Source of the DNA: JAGRKR01 sp041397725
GTDB lineage: Bacteria > Pseudomonadota > Alphaproteobacteria > Rhizobiales > Hyphomicrobiaceae
Assembly (NCBI GenBank): GCA_041397725.1
Contig: JAWKVZ010000001.1
Location: 1,054,001 to 1,118,000 of the forward strand
Direction: 5' to 3'
Length of the DNA stretch: 64,000 nucleotides
The number at the start of each line of letters is the position of its first letter. Position 1 is the stretch's first letter. The notes beneath the pieces were generated by a model. The model had not been told where the DNA came from. It ran no database searches and was given only the letters and a program-made list of their open reading frames with translations. The translations under genes were made by a program, and so were the position numbers. This document shows, piece by piece, positions 46,727-57,200 of this stretch.

Positions 46727-48043
46727 ATGCAGACGCAGCTTCACCTCAACCTGTTCATCTACGCGCGCGGCCACCACGAGGCCGCCTGGCGCCATCCCAA
46801 GGCGACGCCGCGCCCCATCATGGACATCCACCACATCGTCGACTGCACGCGGATTGCCGAGAAAGCCCATTTCGATTCGATCTTCCTCGCCGACGTGCTG
46901 CACATCCCCGAGGATATCGAGCACTCCGCCCGCATCTGGCTCGAGCCCGTCACCACGCTCGGCGCGCTGGCCCTGGCGACCAGCCACATCGGGCTCATCG
47001 GCACGGCCTCCACCTCCTACTCCGAGCCCTTCAACCTCGCCCGCCAGTTCGCCTCGCTCGACCACATCAGCAGCGGGCGCGCCGGCTGGAACATCGTCAC
47101 CACCTTCTCCGCCGCCGGCGGGCGCAACTTCGAAGCCGCCGACGACCGCATGAAGCACGCCGACCGCTACGAGAAGGGCGAGGAGTTCGTGCGTGTGGTG
47201 AAGGCGCTGTGGGACAGCTGGAGCGACGACGCCATCGTCGACGACCGTGCCGGCGGCCGCTTCGCCCGGCCCGACCGCATCCGCGCGATCGACCACCACG
47301 GCGCACATTATCACGTCGCCGGACCGCTCAACCTGCCGCGCCCGCCGCAGGGCTGGCCGGTGCTGGTGCAGGCGGGCTCCTCCGACACCGGCCGCGCCTT
47401 CGCCGCCCGCCACGCCGAGACGATCTTCACGGCCCACGCCCAGAAGGGCACCGCGCAGGATTTCTACCGCGACATCAAGGCCCGCGCCGCGGCCGTCGGC
47501 CGCCGCCCCGACCAGGTGCTGGTGCTGCCGGGCATCAGCGCCATGATCGCGGGCACCGAGGCCGAGGCCCGCCGCCTCGACGACGAGCTGAACAACCTGA
47601 CCGATCCCGAGATCGGCCGCATGCGCCTGTCCGATCGCTTTGATGGGGCCGACCTCTCGCACCTGCCGCTCGACACGCCGCTGGCGCCCGAGGATCTTCC
47701 CGACCCCGCCAGCAACGAGGCGTCGCGCGGACGCACCGAGCTCATCGTCGGTATCGTCCGGCGCGAGCGGCCGACGCTGCGGCAGCTCCTCGCCAAGCTC
47801 TCGGGCGCGCGCGGACACTTCACCGTGGTCGGCACGCCCGAGCAGGTCGCCGACGCCATGATCGATTGGCTCGACAGCGGCGCTGCCGACGGCTTCAACG
47901 TGATGCCGCCGATCCTGCCGCACATGCTGGAAGTGTTCACGGGCGAGGTGGTGCCGATCCTCCAGCGCCGCGGCCGCTTCCGGACCGACTACACCGGCAC
48001 GACGCTGCGCGAGCACCTCGGCCTGGAGCGCCCCTCGGCGTAG
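46727..48043 (+). CDS. FMN-dependent monooxygenase, NtaA/SnaA/DszA family
   Basis: A 438-residue luciferase-like flavin monooxygenase. Typical parts are LHLNLFIYARGHHEAAWRHP, DSIFLADVLHIPEDIEHSA, RQFASLDHISSGRAGWNIVTTF, NLPRPPQGWPVLVQAGSSDTGR and the C-terminal HFTVVGTPEQVADAMIDWLDSGAADGFNVMPP. Members use FMNH2 supplied by a separate reductase to oxidise nitrilotriacetate, dibenzothiophene sulfone and many other compounds. The substrate is unknown and no flavin reductase is adjacent. The ATG at 46727 is used because CAGG lies about seven bases upstream. Confidence 0.92.
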   Translation: MQTQLHLNLFIYARGHHEAAWRHPKATPRPIMDIHHIVDCTRIAEKAHFDSIFLADVLHIPEDIEHSARIWLEPVTTLGALALATSHIGLIGTASTSYSEPFNLARQFASLDHISSGRAGWNIVTTFSAAGGRNFEAADDRMKHADRYEKGEEFVRVVKALWDSWSDDAIVDDRAGGRFARPDRIRAIDHHGAHYHVAGPLNLPRPPQGWPVLVQAGSSDTGRAFAARHAETIFTAHAQKGTAQDFYRDIKARAAAVGRRPDQVLVLPGISAMIAGTEAEARRLDDELNNLTDPEIGRMRLSDRFDGADLSHLPLDTPLAPEDLPDPASNEASRGRTELIVGIVRRERPTLRQLLAKLSGARGHFTVVGTPEQVADAMIDWLDSGAADGFNVMPPILPHMLEVFTGEVVPILQRRGRFRTDYTGTTLREHLGLERPSA

Positions 48044-48114
48044 CTCGGCGCGTCCCGACCACGGCGTGCACGTGCGACCTGCGCGCTCCATTGCGCCTTG
48101 GAGGCGCCCCGCCG

Positions 48115-48185
48115 ACTGCAAATTGCAGTTGGCGTCTCGAGCAAAAAAAATGCTCTCGAGCAGCATTTGTCCCCCAAATGGGGGA
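48115..48185. promoter_or_regulatory. Palindrome cluster upstream of the giant RTX gene
   Basis: The 246-base gap holds several symmetric elements. ACTGCAA-A-TTGCAGT at 48115-48129 is a perfect 7-1-7 palindrome. TCTCGAGCA is repeated directly around an A8 tract near 48135-48163. TCCCCC-AAAT-GGGGGA at 48170-48185 is a perfect 6-4-6 palindrome, flanked by GCAT and ATGC and overlapping an alternative ATTTG/CAAAT pairing. Such sites usually bind dimeric helix-turn-helix regulators. The regulator is not identified. Confidence 0.5.
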
Positions 48186-48289
48186 TGCGCGACCTGACGA
48201 GGTACCTACACTTTCCCGCGGGCATCTGACCTGAGGCCGCAAGCGCTCGACGTGCTGTGGTTCTCGTGTCGTCATCGGGGAGCTGAGCC

Positions 48290-51200
48290 ATGCCGATCAA
48301 TCTGACCGACGGGAACGGATATCTCTGGGACATCCAGGACAACGGCTCGATCAGCAACGGCACGAGCGATGCCTTCGACGGCGGGCTCAATTTCGCCATC
48401 AACGGCGCATCCTTCCCGAGCGTGACGCAGACGACTGAGCTCGACGGGCGGCAGGTCGTGATGTCCGGCGCCGTCGGCGTCTTCAGCGTCACGCGCAAGG
48501 TCTACGTACCGGGCGACCAGGGCTGGGCGCGCTTCCTCGAGACCATCACCAACACGTCGGGAAGCGAGCAGACCTTCACACTGAGCATCCAGTCGAATTC
48601 CGGCAACGACGGGAGCTTCAACATCATCGGCACGTCGTCCGGCGACACCACCTTCACGACGGCCGACACCTGGATCGCCAACGACGACACGCCCAACGCC
48701 GGCGATCCCGCCGTGTTGCATCTCTATGGCGACGGCACCCTTGCGCCGACCGCGGCGACGACGTCGAGCGACAACATCACCTACACCCATACGCTGACGC
48801 TGCAGCCGGGCGAGACGCTGTCCTTCCTGCATTTCGCCTCGCAGCAGGGCGACCTCGCCGGTCTCCAGGCCGTCATTCCCGGCCTCGATACCCTGTCGCC
48901 CGAGGCGCTCGCCGGCCTCACCTTCCAGGAGCGCTCGGACATCGTCAACTTCACCGGCGCCGCCGATCCGCAGCCGCCGGTCATCGTCTCGCCCGACGTG
49001 GTGGCGGTGCTCGAATTCTCGACGAACGTCGCCACCGTCGTCGCTCTCGACAGCGATCCCGGTGACACGGTGACCTACGCGATCACGGGCGGCGCCGACG
49101 CCGGCGACTTCAGCATCGACGCCAACACGGGCCAGCTCACCTTCAACACACCGCCGGACCTTGCGAGCCCAGCCGACGCGGACGGCGACAACGTCTACGT
49201 CGTCGAGGTGACGGCCACCTCCAACGGCACCGACACGGACGTGCAGCTCCTGACGGTGCGGGTCGTCGATACGCTCGGCACGGCCGCCGGCGAGACCATC
49301 AACGGCACCGTGAACAGCGACATCATCGCCGCCCTCGGCGGCAACGACACGGTGCTTGCGGGGCCTGGCGACGACACGGTTTTCGGCGGCGAGGGCAACG
49401 ACAATCTGCAAGGCGAGGCCGGCAACGACACGCTCTTTGGGGAGGCTGGCAACGACACGCTCGTCGGTGGGACGGGAGACGACGTCCTGCTGGGCGGGGA
49501 CGACAATGACTTCCTTTATGGCCAGAGAGGCAGCGACACGCTCGATGGCGGCGCAGGCGACGACCAGATCGACCTCGGGGGCGAGTCTGGCCAACCTGGT
49601 AGCGACACGGTCACCGGCGGGGACGGCAACGACCGGATCTTCTCCGTCGGGTCCGGCCATGGCTCGCTCTCGGGCTCCGACACCGTCGATGCGGGTGCGG
49701 GTGATGACTACGTAGAGGTGAGCCTTCAGAATTTCGGTTCGCCCGACCACACGCTGACGCTGGGCAGCGGCCGCGACGAGGTGCGCCTATTCTCGACGAC
49801 CTCGACGTCCACGAGCTTTGCGGCGGCGATCATCACGGACTTCACGCCGGGCTTCGGCGGCGACGTCGTCAACCTCGATTACGTGATCAACAACAACCTG
49901 ACGGGTTGGGACGGCAGCACGAACCCGTTCGACCCGTCCGTGGGCTTCCTGCAGCTCATCCAGTCCGGCGCCGACGTGCTCTTGCAGATCGACCCCAACG
50001 GCGGCGGCAACGACTGGCGCAACCTCGTCGTCTTCCAGAACACCACCCTGGCCAGCTTCACGGACGCCAACTTCACGCCGCAGTTCGACGCCATCAGCCC
50101 GGGCGTCAACGACGCGCCCGCCATCGGCGGCGACCTGGCCTTGACCCTCCAGCGCGACGTCGGCTCGGTGGTGCTGACGCTCGCCGATCTCGACGAGAAC
50201 GATCCCGACGACACGCTCGGCGCGCTCACCTACTCCGTGCTGAACCCGGCCAACGGCCACGTCGCCTTCACGAGCAATCTCGCCACGCCCATCACGAGCT
50301 TCACGCAGCAGCACCTCGTCGACGGCCTGGTGGCCTTCGTGCACGACGGCTCGCCCGGCACCAGCGCCAGCTTCGACGTGGTGCTGACCGACGACGAGGG
50401 CGCCAACTCCGGCACGCCGCAGACCGTCAGCGTGCTCGTCAACACGCAGCCGGTGGCCCAGCCGGACGCCCACTCGACGTCTGAGGATGTGCCGCTTTCC
50501 GGCAATGTGCTCGTCGACCACGGCAACGGCGCCGACAGCGACGCCGACGGCGACCTTCTCACCGTGAGCCTCGTCAGCGACGTGACACACGGCACGCTGA
50601 CGCTCTACTCGGAGGGAAGCTTCGTCTACACGCCGGATGCCAACTTCCACGGCACGGACAGCTTCACCTACAGGATCGACGACGGCAACGGCGGCGCCGA
50701 CATCGCGACCTTTACCATCACGGTCAACTCCATCAACGACCTCCCGGTTCTGGCAACACCCATCGCCGACCAGACGAGCGACGAGGACACGGCGTGGAGC
50801 TTCGCCGTTCCGGCGGGCACGTTCACAGACGTGGAAGGTCCGCTGACCTACACGGCGACGCTCGCCAACGACGACCCACTCCCCGCCTGGCTCAGCTTCG
50901 ATGCGGGCACGCAGACCTTCTCGGGCACCCCGCCCCAGGACTTCAACGGCGTGATTTCGCTCAAGGTCACGGCCTCGGACGGCACGGCGTCCGTCTCCGA
51001 CACGTTCGATCTGACGGTGACGGCCGTCAATGACGTGCCCGCTGGCACCGACGCGACCATCACGCTCGACGAGGATTCCTCGCGCGCGCTGACGCTCGCC
51101 GACTTCGGTTACACGGACCCGGAAGGAGACCCCATCGCGGCCGTGCGCATCGACACGCTGCCGGTCGCCGGCGCGCTGCTGCTCAATGGGCTGCCCGTCG

Positions 51201-54200
51201 GCGCCGGTCAGGTTATCTCGGTCGCCGATATCATAGCCGGTAAGCTCACCTTCACGCCCGCGCACAATGCCAATGGCACGGGCTATGCGAGCCTGACCTT
51301 CTCGGTCTCCGACGGCGCGGACTTCGACGCCTCGCCCAACACGCTGACCCTCGACGTGACGTCCGTCAACGACGCGCCGACCTTCGCCATAGGCGACGGC
51401 ATCGTGACGACGGCGATCGGCCTGACTTCGGACTCCGGGCGCAGCGTCGCGCTCCAGCCTGACGGCAAGATCGTCGTGGCGGGGACGAGCGACAATCAGA
51501 TCTTCGTCGCTCGCTACAATGCGGATGGGTCGCTCGATACGAGCTTCGGTGGTGGTGACGGAAAGGTATCGACGTCGGTTGGCGCATCTGATTCCGGCCA
51601 GGGCGTCGTCGTCCAGCCGGACGGCTCCGTCGTCGTGGGTGGATATGCCGATATCGGCGGCACCGGCCACTTCGTCGTTGCCCGCTACACCGCCGACGGG
51701 AGCGTGGACGCAACCTTCGGCGGTGGAACCGGCATCGTGACCACTGCCATCGGGAGCTCTCATGCATACGGCATGAGCGTTGCGCTTCAGAGCGATGGCC
51801 GTATCGTCGTTGCGGGCAGCGCCATCGTCGGCTCGGACTACGATACTGCCATCGTTCGGTATAACTCTGACGGCTCGCTGGACACGAGTTTCGGCGGCGA
51901 CGGTATCGTCACGACGACGATCACGGGTGCCGGCGACCACGGCTTCGCCATCTCCATACAGCCGGATGGCCGCATCCTGGTCGCCGGCGGCGCCTTCGAC
52001 GGATCGAGCTACAATCTCACGGTCAGCCGGTACGACACGGATGGATCGGTCGATGCGTCGTTTGCCGGCGGCATCGTAACGGTGCCGCTCAGCGCTGCGG
52101 AGGACATCGGAAACGCCATTCTCGTGCAGCCTGACGGCAAGGTTGTCGTGGCCGGTTACGGCCAAAACGGCAGTGGCGACAACGAGTTCGCCGTCGTGCG
52201 TCTCAACACCGATGGAACGCTCGACACCACATTCGGCGGCGACGGCATCGTCACCGAGCTTGTCGGTGGGGCCGGCGGCGAGGCCTACGGCGTGGCGCTG
52301 CAGCCCGACGGCAAGCTCATTCTGGCAGGGCGAACCTTCAACGGCTCGAACAGCGATGTTGCCGTTATGCGTCTCAACGCCGACGGTACGCTCGACACGT
52401 CGTTCGGTGGCGGTGACGGGGTCTTCACGCTTCCGGTCGGGACGGGCAACGATCAAGCCCTTGATATCCTCGTCCAACCCGACGGTCGCCTCGTCATTAC
52501 AGGGGAGGCACGCGTTGGCTCGTCCAACGATATTGTCCTCGTTCGCCTCAACGCCGATGGCACGCTCGATTCGACGTTCGATCCGGTGGGCACCCTCGGC
52601 GGCACGGTCGCCTACACCGAGGACGGCGCGGCAGTCGTTCTCGATGGCGACGTGCAGATCTTCGATGCCGAGCTCTCCGCGCAAGGCCACTACGACGGCG
52701 CTACGCTGACGTTGGCGCGGGACGGTGGCGCGGATCCGGACGACGTGTTCGACGCAACGGGAAATCTCGTACTCACCGGCGGCAACGTCGTGCTCTCGGG
52801 TGTCAACGTCGGCACCTTCACCAACACCGGTGGCGCGCTGGCGATCACATTCAATTCCGACGCCACGCAGGCACGCGTGAACGAGACGTTGCAGTCGATC
52901 ACCTATGCCAACAGCTCCGAAACAGCACCTGCCTCCGTCGATATCCTCTGGAGCTTCAACGACGGCAATACGGGCGGGCAAAGCACGGGAGGTGCGCTGG
53001 AGACGACCGGCACCGTTACGGTGAATATCACCACGGTCAATGACGTGCCCGCTGGCACCGACGCGACCATCACGCTCGACGAGGATTCTTCGCGCGTGCT
53101 GTCGCTCGCCGACTTCGGTTACTCCGATGCCGAGAACGATCCCATCGCGGCGGTGCGGATCGACACGCTGCCGGTCATCGGCAGTCTGCTCCTGGAAGGG
53201 GCGAAGGTCACGGCGGGGCAAGTGATTTCCGCCGCCGACATCGCCGCCGGCAAACTGACGTTCACGCCGATCGACAACAGCAACGGTGCGCCCTACGCCA
53301 CGCTCACGTTCTCGGTCTCTGACGGCACGGACTTCGACGCCTCGCCCAACACGCTGACCTTCGACGTCACCGCGAACAACGACGCGCCGACCTTCGGCGC
53401 GAACGATGGCATCGCCCTGACGGGCGGCAGGCTCGGTTCTGCCTACGACGCCGTCCTGCAGCCGGATGGCAAGCTCATCGTCGTCGGCATGATCTTCGAT
53501 AGCATGGGCTCTGACTTCGCCGTCGTACGCTACAACGCGGACGGCTCGCTCGACACGAGTTTCGGCAGCGGCGGGATCGTCATCACGTCGTTCGGCACGT
53601 CCTGGGAAGGGGCTCTGAGCGTCGCGTTACAACCGGACGGCAAGATCATCGTAGCCGGGCATTTCGATAACGGCACCGACACCGACGTCGCCATGGCTCG
53701 CTACAACGCCGACGGCTCGCTCGACACGAGCTTCGGCGGTGGCGACGGCATGGTGACGACGGCGATTAGCTCGCAGGATGATCTGGCTCGGCGTGTCGAG
53801 CTGCAAGCCGATGGCACGATCCTCGTCATCGGGGCGAGTCACGACAGCGCTTACGACGATATCAGTCTGGCGCGCTACACTGCGGATGGGAGCCCGGATG
53901 CGAGCTTCGGCGGAGGCGATGGCATCGTCACGGTGTCTGTTCCGGGCTTTCGTTTCGATACTGCGATCCAGCAACCGGACGGCAAGATCATTGTCGCAGG
54001 CTGGAGCAACGCTGCGCCAGAATACCCGTTTGCGCTCGTGCGCCTCAATTCAGACGGCTCGCTCGATACGAGCTTCGGTGACGGGGATGGCCTCGTCACG
54101 ACAAATGTCAGTCTGTTCGGTGAGAACATCAATCACGTCACGCTCCAGCCCGACGGCAAGATCGTAGTGACGGGAACGTTCTGGAACGGAACGAACGAGG

Positions 54201-57200
54201 GGATCGGCGTCGTTCGTTACAACTCCGATGGCTCGCTCGATGCGGGCTTCGGTGAAGGCGGCGTCGTCATCGAGGAGTTCGCCAACTCGGATCTGGATGG
54301 CATAAGTATCGCCGTGCAGGCAGATGGCAAGATCATCGTTGCCGGCCAGGGGTGGATTGGCTTTGGTGCGACCGATCTGCTGGTGCTGCGCTACAACGCC
54401 GATGGCACGCGCGACACGAGCTTCGGTGGCGGAGACGGCCTCGTCAAGGTCGCCGGGATGGATGTCGGGGTCGATATTCAGCTCCTGCCCGATGGGCGCA
54501 TACTCATCACGGGCTCGACTGGTGACAGTTTCGGCGTCGTCCGCCTCAACTCGGATGGCACGCGCGATACGACGTTCGAGCCGGTGGGCACGCTCGGCGG
54601 CACGGTGGCATTCACCGAGGATGGCGCGCCAGTCGTTCTCGACAGCGATGTGCACGTCTTCGATACGGAGCTGGGGGCGCAATTCATCTACGACGGCGCC
54701 ACACTGACGTTGGAGCGTAGCGGCGGCGCCAATGCCGAAGATGTGTTCGGTGCCACGGGCAACCTCGTTCTCTCTGGTGGCAACGTGGTCATCTTGAGCT
54801 CCGGTGGCGGCCCCGCCGGCCCTGCCCCAGCCATGTCGAGCACCACGATCGGCACCTACACCCAATCCGGCGGCAGGCTGGTGATCACCTTCAACGGCGC
54901 GGCGTGGGGCTACCGTGTCGACGAGGCGATGCGCTCGATCACCTACGCCAACAGCTCCGACACGCCACCCGCCTCAGTCGATATCCTCTGGACCTTCAAC
55001 GACGGCAACACGGGGAGCCAGGGTACGGGCGGTGCGCTGGAGACGACCGGCACGGTCACGGTCAACATCACCGCCGCCAACGACGCGCCCGTCGTGGCGA
55101 GCCCGATCGCCGACCAATCGGTCGCCGAAGACACGGCCTGGAGTTTCGCCGTGCCGGCGGGCACGTTCACGGATGCCGAGAGTGGCCTGACCTACACCGC
55201 CTCGCTCGCCAACGATGACCCGCTCCCCGCGTGGCTCAGCTTCGACGCGGGCACGCAAACCTTTACTGGCACGCCGCCGCAGGACTTCAACGGCGTGATC
55301 TCCTTGAAGGTCACGGCGTCCGACGGCACGGAGAGCACCTCCGACACCTTCGATCTCACGGTGACGGCGATCAACGATGCGCCCGTGCTGGACAGCCCCA
55401 TCGCCGACCAGTCGGTCGCCGAGGACACGGCGTGGAGCTTCGCCGTGCCGGCGGGAACCTTCACGGACGTGGACGGCGCGCTCACCTACACGGCGACGCT
55501 CGCCAACGACGATCCGCTGCCGGCCTGGCTCAGCTTCGACGCGGGCACGCAGACCTTCACTGGCACGCCGCCACAGGACTTCCACGGCGTGATTTCGCTC
55601 AAGGTCACAGCCTCGGACGGCACGGAGTCCATCTCCGATACGTTCGACCTGACCGTGACGCCCGAGAACGACCCGCCGGTCGGGGTGGAAGATACCGCCA
55701 CGGGCGCCGAGAACGCCGTCGTCTCCCTCAACGTGCTGACCAACGACACCGACCCGGATGCCGGCGACAGCAAGACGCTCGTTTCCATCGCCGCGCTGAC
55801 GGCCGGTGACGTCGCGGGGCTCGGCGCGCTGTCGGCGGGCGATCTCGCGGCCCTCGACGCCATGATCGGCTTCCTCCCCGACGGCACAGTCACGCTGACG
55901 CCAGGGGCCGGACTGCCGGGCAGCATCGAGTCGCTCTTCGACCGGCTCGATCCGGGCGCGCAGGCGACGATCACACTGACCTACACGGTCGAGGACGGCA
56001 GTGGCGCTCAGGGAACCGGTACAGTCGTTCTCACCATCGACGGCGAGCTGGAGACGATCACCGGCACGGCCGGCGACGACCCTGCACTGACCGGCACACC
56101 CTATGGTGACCTCGTGAACGGGCTCGGCGGCGACGACGTGCTGACGGGCGGGCCGGGCGGCGATACCCTCGACGGTGGTGACGGTATCGACATCGCCAGC
56201 TACGCGACCAGCAGCGGCGGCGTCACCGCAAGCCTCCTCGCCGGCACGGCGAGCGGGGGTGATGGCGAGGGCGACACGTTGATCGGCATCGAGGGGCTGA
56301 TCGGCTCCGATCACGCCGATGATCTCACGGGCGATGGCGGCAACAACGTCATCGAGGGGCGCGGCGGCGCCGATGTCCTCGCCGGCCTCGGCGGCACGGA
56401 CACCGCGAGCTATGTCTCGAGTGGCGGTGGCGTGAACGTGAGCCTGACGAGCGGCCTCGGCAGCGGCGGCGACGCCGAAGGCGACGCCCTGACGGGCTTC
56501 GAGAACCTGATCGGCTCGAGCCATGATGACATCCTGGCCGGCGACAGCGGCGCCAATGTCATCGAAGGGCGGGGCGGCGACGACACTCTTGTCGGCGGGA
56601 GTGGTGACGACATCCTCGACGGTGGGGACGACACGGACACCGCCGATTACGCATCCGAGACCGGGGCGATCGCGGTCGATCTCTCCACAGCCACGGATTT
56701 CGGCGGGACGATCGGCGTCGCCTCGGTCGCCACCGGCACGACGAGCGGCACAGACTATCTCAAATCGATCGAGAACATCGTCGGTGGCGCCGGAGCCGAT
56801 GATATTACGGGCAATGCCGGAGCCAATGTCCTCTCGGGCGGTGGCAATGACGACACGATCCTCGGGCTTGGCGGTGACGACACGCTGTCCGGCGACGGCG
56901 GCAACGACATCCTCGACGGCGGCGAGGGGACGGACACGGCGGACTATTCGAGCGAGACGAGCGCCGTCAACGTGTTCCTGTTCAATGTCGCTAACTTCGG
57001 CGGCGATATCGGTTTGGCCTCTCTGACCGCGGGCGTGACCTCCGGCAGCGACTACCTCACGTCGATCGAGAACGTGATCGGCGGGACGGCGGCGGACTTC
57101 CTCTACGGCGATGCCGGCGCCAACAGGATCGAAGGCCGCGACGGCGGCGACCGCATCGACGGCCGCGAGGGCGACGACATGCTCTACGGCGACGCCGGGG

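Noticed and set aside
49787..53221. Long minus-strand open frame (over 1,100 codons) opposite the RTX gene
   Set aside because: It mirrors the delta-60 repeats of the plus strand. The plus frame has recognisable families throughout, and the minus frame has none.
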